In this document: positions 1 through 9,733 of the stretch, one piece after another
How the letters are laid out: each line of letters opens with the position of its first letter
Position numbering within the stretch: the first letter of the stretch is position 1
Origin: a virus
DNA length: 64,000 bases
Reading direction: 5' to 3' (one strand)
IMG/VR virus record: IMGVR_UViG_3300048927_000308
Location: 1 to 64,000 of that record
Program-made: the position numbers and the translations under genes
The notes under the pieces: generated by a model
Seen by the model: only the letters and a program-made list of their open reading frames with translations
Databases searched by the model: none
What the model was told of the DNA's origin: nothing

Positions 1-930
1 GCTTCCCCCAAACGAAGGTTATCAAGAACCTTTTGAATGGCTGCGTCCCCCTGGTCAGAGATCTCTTTCAGGAAGTTCGCAATCATCAAATACTGGTCGT
101 GAGGGTTATCTTTCTGCTCATGATTTTTGATGCCATCGCTCACCGCTTTTGGCGTCGCGGCCTTCTTCTGGTCGGCTGATTCATAAGAATCGCTAAACTC
201 AAGGCCTATATTTTTCTGCGCCTCAGCTACCGCTTTGTCTCCCTGATCAGCAATCTCACGAAGCAGGTTTTCGCTCTGCAAATACTGCGGATGCGGGTTC
301 GGCTTTCCTTCATGTGCGGCGATACCGTCACTAACGGCCTTCGGTGTGGCAGCCTTCTTCTCTTCCTGGCTTTCGTAGTCGTTGCTGAGCTCAATACCGA
401 TCGTTGCAACCTTTTTGCTGGTGCTGTCGATCATATCCTCGGTCAGCTGCGTCGCACCGGCAGGCACGTTTACGGTGCAGATAAGCAGCTCGCCCTCACC
501 CAGCACATAGCTATCGGTGTAGGTTTTGGCGTTGATCTCGGCCGCCTGGATATTCGATTTGGAGTTAACCTGATAGGTATCAGAGCCAAGCGTATAAACG
601 CCTTTCAGCACAATAGCGAATTTGGTGCCGGCAGAGAGCTGCAATGTCACGTCTTTTTGCTGGCGAATCGTGAGCTGGTAATCGTTGCCAATATTCACCG
701 AGGCAGAACCTGTATTGCCCTCGGCTCCCTCAGAGGTGATCACAAGCGCAAGACCACCGCCGAGACGAGGCAGGAACCCAGTGTAAAAGCCTTCTTTCAG
801 AATGCCGCGCAGCTTGCGGTTCAGTCCGGCAGATACGTATGGCTCATGGTATTGGACGTCGGCCACCAGCGCCAGCGTGGTCGGATCCGGGAAAGAAACA
901 GAGGAGATAACAACAGAATCGGTACTCATT
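1..930 (-). CDS. S: Tail fibre protein, N-terminal part (S-like), cut by window edge
   Basis: The frame reads leftward from ATG at 930 and is still open at base 1 (310 residues visible), so only the N-terminal part is present. The first ~210 residues are a non-repetitive baseplate-proximal region. The rest holds two copies of a ~62-residue repeat (about 400-215 and 215-30), each with the core DYES..KKAATPKAVSDGI, HP(D)QYL and EI(A/S)DQGD. The KKAATPKAV core is typical of phage tail-fibre repeats. It is the last gene of the late tail operon after R, as S is in P1. The receptor-binding C-terminus lies outside the window. Confidence 0.85.
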
Positions 931-941
931 TCTGCAATTCC

Positions 942-1379
942 TTATGCGAGAGTGGTATTAATGCCCATGACTGCGGTGTACGTTTTCCCTACGTACAGTG
1001 AGTCTTCCTGAACGCACATAATGGCGATCGGTTGATCGAGGTTATCCAGCACTACGAGGGTATTAAACGGATAACTCTGGCCATCAGTCAGCTGCGTCTG
1101 GTCCAGGTCCATGCGAATGGTGATCACGCCATTGGAATAGGTTGGCTCCAGCGGAATTGTGCAAAACTGACTGGTCATGTCAGTAAGCGCAAAATTACGC
1201 GGGAGATCGGCAATGTCGTAATCGCCGCTTTCATTTTTCGTGACCAGCGTACTAGTGCCGAACACCGCTTTACTGATCAAGAAGCGCTCGCCAATGCTGA
1301 TAGAAGATTCGGCACGGCGCTGGTAGTAATAATCAAGTATTTGGCTCTTGTAGAGCTTATCGGAGACAGTCGTTGTCAT
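942..1379 (-). CDS. R: Tail/baseplate protein R-like (145 aa)
   Basis: A 145-aa protein between the tail fibre gene and gene 16, the position of P1 gene R. I chose the ATG at 1379 (MTTTVSDKL) because GGAG lies 7 bases upstream; an in-frame ATG at 1391 has no comparable ribosome site. The protein is a mixed alpha/beta sequence without signal peptide or membrane segment and I see no catalytic motif. A role in joining fibre and baseplate is inferred from position only. Confidence 0.65.
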   Translation of the reverse strand: MTTTVSDKLYKSQILDYYYQRRAESSISIGERFLISKAVFGTSTLVTKNESGDYDIADLPRNFALTDMTSQFCTIPLEPTYSNGVITIRMDLDQTQLTDGQSYPFNTLVVLDNLDQPIAIMCVQEDSLYVGKTYTAVMGINTTLA

Positions 1380-1387
1380 TTGGGGCT

Positions 1388-1427
1388 CCATAAAATCACA
1401 CAGAAGATCTGCCGTCTGATTTTATGG
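1388..1427. other. Intercistronic hairpin between genes 16 and R
   Basis: Perfect 11-bp inverted repeat CCATAAAATCA / TGATTTTATGG with an 18-base loop. It ends directly at the R ribosome site, so folding in the mRNA could affect R translation or mark an RNA-processing site. It has no clean T-run and is not called a terminator. Confidence 0.5.
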
Positions 1428-1438
1428 AAAGTGCGTTG

Positions 1439-2557
1439 TCACTCGCCCTGCTTACCTACTTCACTGTCGAGTAACAGCGAGTCGGCCTTCGAATCGTCGA
1501 ACAGAGCTGTCAGGCTATCCCAACCAGGCACAATCATGCCGCCGGCAGGCATAATGACGAGTTGAACGAACTGCGAGCCCTCCATCAGGTCTTGTGCCTC
1601 AGAAAACGGGATATATAGGCCACCCAAAGCCACGCTATAGAGAACTGTGGAGTCGCCGCTTTCAGCATGCACAGCCCAGACGTCAATCCTGTCGTCGAAA
1701 AGACCTTTCTCGTGGTAATCCAGGATCGCACCGTCTGCTTTCTCGCGGTCAAACGTGATAGAAGTAAAGTCTTTCGCCCCGCCCGGTGTCGCGATGACAA
1801 GAGAGATCGCCGTAATGTCATTGAAGCTGGCCACCTCATCAGCATGCTCGCTCCATTCAAACACTTTGTCAGTATCGGAGATGCTGATCAACGTGAACGT
1901 CTCAGGCGCTTCCTCGGCATAAACTGAGATATAAAGAGATAACCCGTCAAAAACGATATGTAGCGGTAGCAGCGGGCGCACAAACTGATTAAATTTGGTC
2001 AGTACGGCCTCGGTGATTGTGGCCTGATCTATCCCATCGGAATCAATCTCGCCGTCACCGGCCATAATCTCGGTAAGTTCGTTAATCGACACGCTGATCA
2101 TGCCGCGCGACGTCAGGAACATCTCGCCGTAGATGCCGCCGGTACTTGCCAGCGTACTCGCTGTAATTAGCACGGTCCCATATGGGTGTTTTTCGAGATC
2201 TACCGGTGCATACAGCGGCTCCCATGTAACGTTGATACCGTCAAACTCACGATAGATCGTCTGGTTAATCGGCCGGTCGGTCCCCTTAAAGTGGATCTCA
2301 TCGAGGCGCTGCTGTAGCAACATCGGCACTGAAGAGGAGTTTTCCGTGCGGATGGTAAAGAACTGGCCGAGTTCGTCCGTGCGCGTGGCCAGATCAGCTG
2401 CGTCCATCGAAAATATTGATTTCCGGTTGGTTATGCGGCTAAGCCAAGGCTCCACAAAGGAGCCCACCAGCGACTGGACGACATCAGCCAGCGAGGAGTA
2501 CAGCACGGACTCCTGTTTCGCCGAAGTCAGGCGGTTCTTAAACCATGACTTTTCCAT
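1439..2557 (-). CDS. 16: Baseplate/tail protein gp16-like (372 aa)
   Basis: A 372-aa protein starting MEKSWFKNRL. Its start overlaps the stop of bplA by one base, so the two are translationally coupled. Many short beta-rich stretches and acidic loops fit a baseplate wedge subunit. P1 has gene 16 at this place between R and bplA. No enzymatic motif, signal peptide or membrane segment is visible. The function rests on gene order in the late operon; I do not recognise a fold from the sequence alone. Confidence 0.65.
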   Translation of the reverse strand: MEKSWFKNRLTSAKQESVLYSSLADVVQSLVGSFVEPWLSRITNRKSIFSMDAADLATRTDELGQFFTIRTENSSSVPMLLQQRLDEIHFKGTDRPINQTIYREFDGINVTWEPLYAPVDLEKHPYGTVLITASTLASTGGIYGEMFLTSRGMISVSINELTEIMAGDGEIDSDGIDQATITEAVLTKFNQFVRPLLPLHIVFDGLSLYISVYAEEAPETFTLISISDTDKVFEWSEHADEVASFNDITAISLVIATPGGAKDFTSITFDREKADGAILDYHEKGLFDDRIDVWAVHAESGDSTVLYSVALGGLYIPFSEAQDLMEGSQFVQLVIMPAGGMIVPGWDSLTALFDDSKADSLLLDSEVGKQGE

Positions 2558-3999
2558 TATGCGTCCGCACCCTCGTAATCAATGTCGAAAATGGAGTTTT
2601 CAACATCGAGATAAACAAAATCGAAGAGCCCATTCGATTCATGCCAGTCGGCAAACTCAAGGCTGAAGTCATGGAAGTAGCCTAGGCCTTCAATATAGGC
2701 CCACAGGTCTTTTTTCTTAATCAGGATATACTCGCCGACGTTTTTCGGATCAAAAGAGGTAGAGTCTGGCCCGAAGCGGCCTTCCAGCGCAGCGCGAAGC
2801 TCGCTAAGCACCGTAGCAGTGGTCAGGCTCGGTGAAATAACGCCGATCAACTCAACCCGGAACGGCAGCTTATTGACTGGTGTGTACGTAAATACCTTGT
2901 TGAGCTGATTTGGCACATTGCTGAAAGCATCCATTACCAGCGCCTCAAGCTCTTCCTGCGTCTTCTGTGGGTGCCAACCTGAGATAAAAATGTTGTTGAT
3001 GTTTTTGACGTTCAGCGCACCGTCCAGCCTTTCCTGCTCCCTCTCCCCCCATGCAGTAACCCACGTCATACCTGGGATATTGCGGATCAGAAAGTAGGTA
3101 TAGTCGCCACCCCACACCACCTGATTATCATATGCCAGGTAATACTGTGCGCGGTTACGCGTGACCTCTGTAGTTTCTGCGTCGGTACCGTTGGTGATCG
3201 GTGCCATTGTCTTTACAGAAATGTAGTTAGCCAGTTCGGCGGCGTTATCTATAGGTGTCAGGGTTTGCCCGGCCACGAGCGTTATATCACCGTTAGTACA
3301 CCAAATGCGCAGGGTGATAGTAGCCCCTTCCGGAGGGATTTTACCGATCTGGCCATCACCGAAGCGCACGCCGAGCTGCTCCGATGGCTTGTAAAATTCC
3401 ACGTAGATCTCGCTGTTATTGTTTGCGAGGCGGAACATGGTGCTGGGCTGCCACAATGTGTTGGTGCCGTCGATTTTAACGAACACCTCCATTTTGTGGC
3501 ATACGGCTGTCAGCTCTTTCGAAATAACCACTTCCAGAAATGGCTTCGCGGCGGTAACGGTATAAGTCACCTCCTGGATCTCCAGCTGCGCCACCTCCAC
3601 CGTTGCTTTACCGTCTTCGGTGAATTTACACTCGCTCATCGTCATATAAGGATACTGATCGTCAGAGATAAATGTGGTGTATTGCGGAATACTACCCGGC
3701 GCGCCGGGCGACGACGCGGTGATCTCTACCGGCCCGGTAGACGGCGAGGGTTTTGAGCCAACATAACCATTCGTTTCGGCGGCGGCCAGAATGGAGGAGC
3801 GTCGCGTCGCGGTCGAAATGAAGCCCTCCGCCAGCGCTGCATCTGCATACTGGTAGCAGCGATAGATAATCTGCGTGATAAACAGCGCCAACATGGACAC
3901 GAACTGCGAGCCCACAAAACGGGACCAGAACGAATCGTTTTCTACAAGCGCCTCAAATTCAGCCTGTACACTGGCTTTGGTGGGGGTTTGATTGCTCAT
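2557..3999 (-). CDS. bplA: Baseplate protein BplA (gpJ-like, 480 aa)
   Basis: A 480-aa protein. The N-terminal ~80 residues include a hydrophobic helix (FVSMLALFITQIIYRCYQYA) and the AEGFISTATRRSSILAAAE segment; the middle has GVRFGDGQIGKIPPEG and the C-terminal half has VVWGGDYTYFLIRNIPG. This arrangement (helical start, RFGDG motif, long beta-rich C-terminus) is that of the gpJ/T4 gp6 baseplate wedge family. It is followed one base downstream of pmgA's stop, in the order expected for P1 bplA-pmgA. It likely forms the inner ring of the baseplate. Confidence 0.75.
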   Translation of the reverse strand: MSNQTPTKASVQAEFEALVENDSFWSRFVGSQFVSMLALFITQIIYRCYQYADAALAEGFISTATRRSSILAAAETNGYVGSKPSPSTGPVEITASSPGAPGSIPQYTTFISDDQYPYMTMSECKFTEDGKATVEVAQLEIQEVTYTVTAAKPFLEVVISKELTAVCHKMEVFVKIDGTNTLWQPSTMFRLANNNSEIYVEFYKPSEQLGVRFGDGQIGKIPPEGATITLRIWCTNGDITLVAGQTLTPIDNAAELANYISVKTMAPITNGTDAETTEVTRNRAQYYLAYDNQVVWGGDYTYFLIRNIPGMTWVTAWGEREQERLDGALNVKNINNIFISGWHPQKTQEELEALVMDAFSNVPNQLNKVFTYTPVNKLPFRVELIGVISPSLTTATVLSELRAALEGRFGPDSTSFDPKNVGEYILIKKKDLWAYIEGLGYFHDFSLEFADWHESNGLFDFVYLDVENSIFDIDYEGADA

Positions 4000-4000
4000 T

Positions 4001-4357
4001 TTAAATTCTCACTTCCTGTGTAATTACGGCACCCTGAATCTGGATAGTGACCACCAGTTTATCCATCGCATCCCCTTCCCGAACTGACAGACCGCTGATC
4101 GGCACATCCGGCAGGTCAACGACTAGCTTCGCCAGCAGTCGCGCCTCAATCGCGATCTGGACATGGGAGAGGTTGGTGGGTTCATGTTTGAACTGCGGAA
4201 GAATATTCCCCCATGCCGGATCACCGTAAATATCTCCCTGGAACGTGTTAAACCATTCGTACAGGCGTGCAGCCCATGCTTCATCCTGGGAGCCATAGGT
4301 TTTGACGCCGGAAAGCTCCAGCGCCAGCAGCGGATCGATTTCGTTATAGCTGGCCAT
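4001..4357 (-). CDS. pmgA: Baseplate wedge protein, gp25/gpW-like (PmgA)
   Basis: A 118-aa protein with the N-terminal DPLLALELSGVKTYGS, a helix with AARLYEWFNTFQGDIYGDP.WGN and a C-terminal beta hairpin (VTIQIQGAVI). The size and order match the small gp25/gpW wedge proteins that initiate sheath assembly in contractile tails. The stop of sit and this ATG share a base (TGATG), so I take the ATG at 4357 rather than the preceding TTG. P1 carries pmgA here. Confidence 0.7.
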   Translation of the reverse strand: MASYNEIDPLLALELSGVKTYGSQDEAWAARLYEWFNTFQGDIYGDPAWGNILPQFKHEPTNLSHVQIAIEARLLAKLVVDLPDVPISGLSVREGDAMDKLVVTIQIQGAVITQEVRI

Positions 4358-7300
4358 CAATCCACCCTCGCATAGTCATTCATCAGCGGATCATTGATAG
4401 TCAGCGGAACGGAACTCATCACGCCGGGTTGCGGCGTGCTGACCTTAACAATCGTGCCTTTCTGCTTCGCCGCTTCTTTGGTGTGTCCCTCGATGCTGTC
4501 GAGAAGGTCGGTCATGCGCTTGAATATCCGTTTCGTCTCTTTATCAAGTGATACGGTATTATCTGCCAACTGCATTGTCGGTTTTGTCCCTGAGCCTCCG
4601 AGATCGCTTATCGTACGGCCGTCGAGTTGAATGCGCGCTGAAGGCTGTTGGATTGACGGCGGCGGCGGTAAAGATTCCGGGCGCACGTTCCCCATGGATG
4701 TTGTTGTACCAGTGCCATAGGCACGATCGGCCAGGGTTCCCTGCACCACCTCATGCCGCATACCTCGCGAGTTCATGAATTTGCTGACAAGATCGTCAAC
4801 GCCCGCGTTTCTGCCGATCTTATCGACCAGACCACCGACTTTGAAGGGACTGTCTCCGGGCGAGAACGTTAAACCGGTGCTTTCGTCAACTTTTGCTCCG
4901 GCCGAGACGCTTGCTGTATTTGATCCCGCGCCAGGTGTATATGCCGCTCCGCCCAAATAACGGGCGCGATGGGCATTAACCTTTACCGCGTACTCACGGT
5001 TTTCTTTCGAGAGTTCACCCTCTCCGCTCTTCCACTTATTTATTGTCCCGAACCCTGCGTTATAAGCAGTTACTGCTTCGTTCCAGTCCCCATTTGCCTG
5101 CTTCAGATATTTGCTAAGTAATGTTGCAGCTGCTTCAGCTGCTTTTTCTGGATTGTCGGCGTCCTCTTTGGAAAGCCCAACGTCTTTACGTGCAATGCTG
5201 GTGAACTGGAACATCCCACGAGCGCCGGTAGGAGAGCGCGCAGAAGGATCCCCTCCCGACTCAGTAGCAGCGACAGAGTAAAGAGCGCCTTCTGGAAGAC
5301 CTTTTTGTTGCTCAAGCGTTTTGAACAGTGGTGCCAGCCGCTGAAGATTCTCGGCCCCTTCTGAGGAAAGCTGATTGACCTTAACATTTGCGTTGCCGTT
5401 GTTATAAGTATCCGCCGCTTTCTGGATGTCATTCTTATCGGTGCCCGTGATGTTACTCGCCGCTGAGCGAGCGACGCTGGTTACAGCACCGGACGTTTGC
5501 CCAATTGAATTATGCAGCGATTCCGCACCCTTTTTCGCCACCTCACCGGCTTTTGAATGAAGGATAGCGTCAGCTGCTTTGGATACTTCGTTACTGGCAC
5601 TTTTCGCTACACTTTTGGCCTTTTCAACACCCTTTTCCACAGCGCCTGGCTGCTTATCATCCCCAGCCAGCCAGTGATAAGCCCCCTTCGCTCCGTTTTT
5701 GACAGAGGCCCAGGCTTCTTTTGCCTTATCTTTTGTTGAATCGACTACCTGCTCGGCTTTTTTCTTAATGCTCTCTACAGGGTGTTTGAAAAACTCGACC
5801 GCCTCACTGATTGCATCTTTGAAGAGCTTTCCTAGGTTGTCGAGAGTGAAAAATTTGACGATATCATCGAGCTTTTTGGTCAGGTCATTTTTAATGCCAC
5901 TGAACCAGCCCGAAACAGTCTGGCCAATCTTGTCTGTATATTCGGAAAATGTTTTGGATATGGTTTTGCCGAGATCTGAGAAAGAGTTTTCAAGGCTAGT
6001 CCAGTAACTATCGATCGTACGAGCCATATCCTCGGTAGTGAACTGCATCATTTTGCCGATGTCAGCAAAACCCATACCTTCAAGCACTTTGCCGAGCGCG
6101 CTGGAAATGCCCGAAACCAGGCCGCCCATATCCATCACATTCGCAGCGGTGAAAGCCGCTTTTTGCTGAAGCGTAGGATCCTGACCATCCTTCAGACCAA
6201 AAGCGCCACGCTGCGCGTCGGCATCATTCCAACCCGTTACCGCGTCATAAAGTGCTCCGGCAATCGTGCCGACGATAGGGATTGCTCGTAGAGCACCCTT
6301 CCCTACAGCCTTCATCCCCAGGCGGGACACACCCCGGGTAGCGATAGCCCCACCAGCAACTTCCGTTGCGGTTCCAGCTGCTGCACGTGAGCCGCCACCA
6401 AACAACGTACGAGTAATTTTATTGAGCCCAAACCCGCCGAGCGCCATGGCTCCGAGCTTACCGATTCCTCGCCCACCAGCTTTCAGCACCCCCCCACCCA
6501 AAACTTTCCCGAGCAAGCGGCCACCGAGGAGGCCGCCAATGATCTTCATCAGACCACTGCCACCCTTCCCCAACAGACTGAAGAGCTTTGAGATGACTCC
6601 CCCGCCCTTTTTGCCGGTATTTCCAGCTATTTTGTCCAAGCGATCGATAATTTTCTGGTCGCCTTCGCGTATTGCATCGGTCTGTTCGGACAGCTCTTCT
6701 ACTGTGCGTTTTTGGGTATTCAACTGCACTACATCGGCGCTATTTTTCGAGCGGCGGCCAAACAACCCTCGGCGAGACCTGTCATCATTTTTGCCTTTGA
6801 AGACCTCAGCCATAGATTTGCGAGCATTGTTTACGGTACCCCCCACTTCTTTGGTTATGCCGCCCAGCTCCTTACCAATAACCCAAAGCGGACCGCCAAC
6901 CGCGTAACCAACCGCATCAGCGGCCCGACTTTCTGACGGGTTTCCAACCTCACCGGCCGCTTTTACCAGCTTTTTGAGAAAGGATTCACGCTCATCTTGC
7001 TCATTGTCCTCATCACGATGACGGGCCTTTTCCAGCTGTACCGCTTTCGCTTCTTCGCTGGCTACCTTACTCCCTGCACCGCCGATGAACCGCCCCCGAG
7101 CATCCCTCGCGTTGCTTTTTGTCTGTGATTTTTCACTACCAGTACGGTTAAGGAGTTCGCGTGCTTGGGTTGCCGCTTCAACTCGTTGAGCAGGCGTAAT
7201 TGTTTCCTTCCGTTGCGCCGGCGGGCGTTTGTGTGCCTTTTCGGACTGCGGAGAAGTCACCACTACAGTAGGTGCTTGAGTTACTGGAGGTGTTGTGCTG

Positions 7301-7581
7301 GTAGGTCGTCTTGCCACCTGCATGCTATTTGCCGGCGCTGGTGCTTGGCCAAGGTTCAGCCGCTTCATTGCATCCGCAATTTCGTCGGCGGTCGCTGGAG
7401 CGTTCTGGTCTGTTATTTTGGCAAAGTCACGCGTGCTGGCAGCTACACTGCGAGGCATTTGAGGATTTTCTGTTAAGCTTTCTACAGCTTCTCGGATTAA
7501 TGCCAGTTGCTCCAGCTCTGCTGCACTGGCTGCATCTACCGCATCAATAATATCGCCAATCCCGGCGTTTTCTCTTTCCAT
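4357..7581 (-). CDS. sit: Sit: tail tape/injection protein with lytic transglycosylase domain (1074 aa)
   Basis: Largest gene of the window. Residues 1-300 are polar and low-complexity. Residues ~330-480 are glycine/hydrophobic-rich (GKGGSGLMKIIGGLLGG, GTIAGALYDAVTGW), as in tape-measure proteins that sit inside the tail and insert into membrane. Residues ~520-690 are helical. Residues ~745-860 form a lytic transglycosylase domain: catalytic Glu in AATESGGDP, then GARGMFQFT and AYNAGFGTINKW. It would scaffold tail length and open peptidoglycan during DNA entry. It begins only a few bases after the frameshifted chaperone extension, the usual chaperone-tape order. Confidence 0.88.
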   Translation of the reverse strand: MERENAGIGDIIDAVDAASAAELEQLALIREAVESLTENPQMPRSVAASTRDFAKITDQNAPATADEIADAMKRLNLGQAPAPANSMQVARRPTSTTPPVTQAPTVVVTSPQSEKAHKRPPAQRKETITPAQRVEAATQARELLNRTGSEKSQTKSNARDARGRFIGGAGSKVASEEAKAVQLEKARHRDEDNEQDERESFLKKLVKAAGEVGNPSESRAADAVGYAVGGPLWVIGKELGGITKEVGGTVNNARKSMAEVFKGKNDDRSRRGLFGRRSKNSADVVQLNTQKRTVEELSEQTDAIREGDQKIIDRLDKIAGNTGKKGGGVISKLFSLLGKGGSGLMKIIGGLLGGRLLGKVLGGGVLKAGGRGIGKLGAMALGGFGLNKITRTLFGGGSRAAAGTATEVAGGAIATRGVSRLGMKAVGKGALRAIPIVGTIAGALYDAVTGWNDADAQRGAFGLKDGQDPTLQQKAAFTAANVMDMGGLVSGISSALGKVLEGMGFADIGKMMQFTTEDMARTIDSYWTSLENSFSDLGKTISKTFSEYTDKIGQTVSGWFSGIKNDLTKKLDDIVKFFTLDNLGKLFKDAISEAVEFFKHPVESIKKKAEQVVDSTKDKAKEAWASVKNGAKGAYHWLAGDDKQPGAVEKGVEKAKSVAKSASNEVSKAADAILHSKAGEVAKKGAESLHNSIGQTSGAVTSVARSAASNITGTDKNDIQKAADTYNNGNANVKVNQLSSEGAENLQRLAPLFKTLEQQKGLPEGALYSVAATESGGDPSARSPTGARGMFQFTSIARKDVGLSKEDADNPEKAAEAAATLLSKYLKQANGDWNEAVTAYNAGFGTINKWKSGEGELSKENREYAVKVNAHRARYLGGAAYTPGAGSNTASVSAGAKVDESTGLTFSPGDSPFKVGGLVDKIGRNAGVDDLVSKFMNSRGMRHEVVQGTLADRAYGTGTTTSMGNVRPESLPPPPSIQQPSARIQLDGRTISDLGGSGTKPTMQLADNTVSLDKETKRIFKRMTDLLDSIEGHTKEAAKQKGTIVKVSTPQPGVMSSVPLTINDPLMNDYARVD

Positions 7582-7584
7582 GAT

Positions 7585-7783
7585 TTACCGCTTAGGTTTT
7601 AGTTTTTCTTTCAGTTTTTCCATCAGGAAAAACGCAAACGGCTCAGTCAGTAGCTCTGCGTCCCGTACCGGCATACCCCCATACAAAACCAGGCTGGATA
7701 CTAAGGTCTGATAGTCGTTCAATCCCCACTTGTGGAAGGAAGTAGACAGGCCGAAACCTAACCCACAGACGGGTAGAAAATCC
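7585..7783 (-). CDS. Probable frameshifted C-terminal extension of PmgB (tail assembly chaperone tail)
   Basis: A second reading frame overlaps the 3' end of pmgB and stops just upstream of the sit ATG. It stays open upstream to about 7914, so the start given here (7783) is only the suggested shift point. From there it reads ..FLPVCGLGFGLS, then FHKWGLNDYQTLV and ends in a charged helix (FFLMEKLKEKLKPKR), which looks far more protein-like than the arginine-rich end of the zero frame. The context copies the chaperone G/GT frameshift that precedes tape genes in many tailed phages. A run TTTT at 7777-7780 with AAGGAG at 7793-7798 is a possible slip site; the shift needed is +1 (or -2). A real mutation or sequencing error is the alternative. 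Confidence 0.5.
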
Positions 7784-8536
7784 GCCTGTGGGCTCCTTGG
7801 CTTCATCGTTCGGACAGTAGTGTGGAGGCAGATGTAACAACGCCTGCCCTTTGTCGATATGGCATGGTAGACCGTGATCAAGGGTCTGCTGCGCCAAACG
7901 AATCTGTGCAGCAAGCTTCATAAACTCGGTGTCGATAGCCATTTTTTTAATTACTTCGAATCGCCGATCTGCTTGTTCCTCGCGGTTCCCACTTACATCG
8001 TGGTAGATTTCGCATTGGTATACGAACTCCCACAAACGCAGATCTACAATCGCATCGGCATATTCTGGATCTTCTTCAGACGGTAAGGCAGCGCGGCGTA
8101 GTTCAAGCATTTCCATAGCCCAACCATCCAGAGGAATAATCCGCCACTGGTGCGGCACGCCCTCTACACTGATCTCAATATCGTCGATATACGGTGGAAC
8201 ATCGAGCACCTGGATGCTCCCAGCCAGCTCGTTCATGTCACAGTCGTAATAATGTTCTTTACCGCAATGACGGCACGTATAGGTGAACGTTTCTACCGGT
8301 GAATCATGAGATCCGGTGTAAATCCACCAAAGCGCGGTACGGCGGTCCTGCGCCGTCCAGTGACGGGAATCATGTTTACCCGGCGTCGCTACAAGCGAAT
8401 TAAGATAAGCCGTGGTCTTCTGCTCTTCCTCATCGGGTGAGATTTTATTAAAGCGCATCGCATCGGCGATATTAGGCTGCCGGAACTGGATAATTTCCGA
8501 CGGCCGGGACGGTAAAGGAAAGTCTGGTAAGAGCAT
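7643..8536 (-). CDS. pmgB: PmgB: tail/baseplate assembly protein with CxxC motif
   Basis: About 297 aa from ATG 8536, chosen over an upstream GTG at 8545 because AAAGGTG lies in front of it. It contains a Cys pair with nearby His/Cys (TCRHCGKEHYYDCDMNEL, residues ~88-105), likely zinc- or redox-related, followed by a beta-rich part and a helical C-terminal third. This resembles T4 gp26-type hub assembly proteins. It sits between the tube gene and the tape/transglycosylase gene, where P1 has pmgB. The last ~44 residues of this frame look unnatural; see the overlapping extension at 7585-7783. Confidence 0.65.
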   Translation of the reverse strand: MLLPDFPLPSRPSEIIQFRQPNIADAMRFNKISPDEEEQKTTAYLNSLVATPGKHDSRHWTAQDRRTALWWIYTGSHDSPVETFTYTCRHCGKEHYYDCDMNELAGSIQVLDVPPYIDDIEISVEGVPHQWRIIPLDGWAMEMLELRRAALPSEEDPEYADAIVDLRLWEFVYQCEIYHDVSGNREEQADRRFEVIKKMAIDTEFMKLAAQIRLAQQTLDHGLPCHIDKGQALLHLPPHYCPNDEAKEPTGGFSTRLWVRFRPVYFLPQVGIERLSDLSIQPGFVWGYAGTGRRATD

Positions 8537-8550
8537 CCGTGCCACCTTTG

Positions 8551-9153
8551 TTATAGAGAAATGCTGAAGCCAAGCAGCGAGGCCAGAGAGCTGGTCGCCT
8601 GGTTAAATGTGCTGTGGAGGGCAAATGTCATCGGAAACGATTTAAACTCAGTGACCTGATCGCGTGCGTACGTCACATCACCCACAGTCACGGGGAAGAC
8701 CGTCATTTCGTTTTCCAGCTTTGTAACACCAGCTGCTAAAATTCTGTAAATCCTGATATTAAGAAGATAATCCCCCGGTAAATTGCCGGTGCCATCGCTG
8801 TTAACTACTCGGTTTTTTGCCGCTTTGAACCAGTCCATAACGATCCCGTCCACGGTATCCCGAACCATCATCGTTACCTGCCCAGGTTCGCGGCCCACTG
8901 GCTGCTGGATTGTGCCTCCGCCAATTTTCGTCGGCTCATACTCGACGCTGTAATCGTGGTATGTAATATCTTTCGCGAAAAAGTCAGCTCCCGCCAAGCC
9001 ATCCACCTCCACCGAGAACTGCCACCCCTGCGCAAACAGCATTTTGTTCATGATGACAGAGGTAAGTTTTCCAACCTTCCGTTCAGTCATACCAGAGCCA
9101 AACAATGTTGTAGTGACAGCAGAAGAGAGATAAGAAGAAACGCTCGCTACCAT
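8551..9153 (-). CDS. tub: Major tail tube protein Tub
   Basis: A 200-aa protein with WQFSVEVDGLAGADFFAKDI near residue 45, then PVGREPGQVTMMVRDT and an LNIRIYR strand. This is the pattern of T4 gp19-like tube subunits, in which a beta sandwich with a hairpin carries the diagnostic EVDGL. It stands between pmgC and pmgB as in P1, where tub encodes the tube. It would polymerise inside the sheath encoded by gene 22. The start is the only ATG with an upstream purine-rich site. Confidence 0.8.
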   Translation of the reverse strand: MVASVSSYLSSAVTTTLFGSGMTERKVGKLTSVIMNKMLFAQGWQFSVEVDGLAGADFFAKDITYHDYSVEYEPTKIGGGTIQQPVGREPGQVTMMVRDTVDGIVMDWFKAAKNRVVNSDGTGNLPGDYLLNIRIYRILAAGVTKLENEMTVFPVTVGDVTYARDQVTEFKSFPMTFALHSTFNQATSSLASLLGFSISL

Positions 9154-9160
9154 GTGAGCC

Positions 9161-9727
9161 TCACTTTATCCACGACGAATAAAGCACAAACCCCGGGATA
9201 ATTGCCCGCGTCGCGCTCATCTGTGCTTCCAGATCCAGTTTGCGCTGGTAGAGCGTGTTTTCGTCGGCCAAGTTGTTCATGTCGAGTTTGCCTGCGATAG
9301 ATACGCGGCGCAGGCGGTCGGTATTAGGGATGGCAATAAGAGCTTCAAGATAATCAGCTACCACCCCAAAGATGTCGGTAGGCACCTCTCCTTTGTCCAG
9401 ATCCATATCACGCAAATTGGCCAGATATGTCATGGTGAGCGGGTAAATCGCATTACAGAGATCTTCCAGCTCAATCACACCGTCGTAAACGTCGGAGTAA
9501 ACCATATCGCCGGAGTGGTCGGTCACTGACACCAGTGCCAAAAAATCAGATGGTGTGTCAAAGGTGGTTGATCTGGTATCAGTTATGCGTACGCGCTTCA
9601 TATGCCCGGCGCGGTCTTGATACGTGCCAAGTGCCTGCCTTAACAAAGTTTCCAGCAGCGAAGGCTCATCAGCCAATAGCGGTACGAAGCGGAGCTTTAC
9701 GTGTTCAAGTAATTGTCGTGGAGTCAT
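9161..9727 (-). CDS. pmgC: PmgC-like tail morphogenesis protein (188 aa)
   Basis: A 188-aa protein, [31 protein letters not shown].., that lies directly upstream of tub. N-terminal helices are followed by a beta-rich middle and a helical end. Size and order match P1 pmgC. It could be a head-tail connector or tail terminator, but nothing in the sequence decides. A strong hairpin lies 7 bases ahead of its start codon. Confidence 0.55.
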   Translation of the reverse strand: MTPRQLLEHVKLRFVPLLADEPSLLETLLRQALGTYQDRAGHMKRVRITDTRSTTFDTPSDFLALVSVTDHSGDMVYSDVYDGVIELEDLCNAIYPLTMTYLANLRDMDLDKGEVPTDIFGVVADYLEALIAIPNTDRLRRVSIAGKLDMNNLADENTLYQRKLDLEAQMSATRAIIPGFVLYSSWIK

Positions 9728-9733
9728 GCCAAC

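Noticed and set aside
291-1001. Plus-strand 236-codon frame opposite the tail fibre gene
   Set aside because: Shadow of the repeat-containing tail fibre gene on the minus strand; no start context.
6266-6907. Plus-strand 213-codon proline-rich frame
   Set aside because: Mirror of the Gly/Ala/Lys-rich part of sit; composition explained by the opposite strand.
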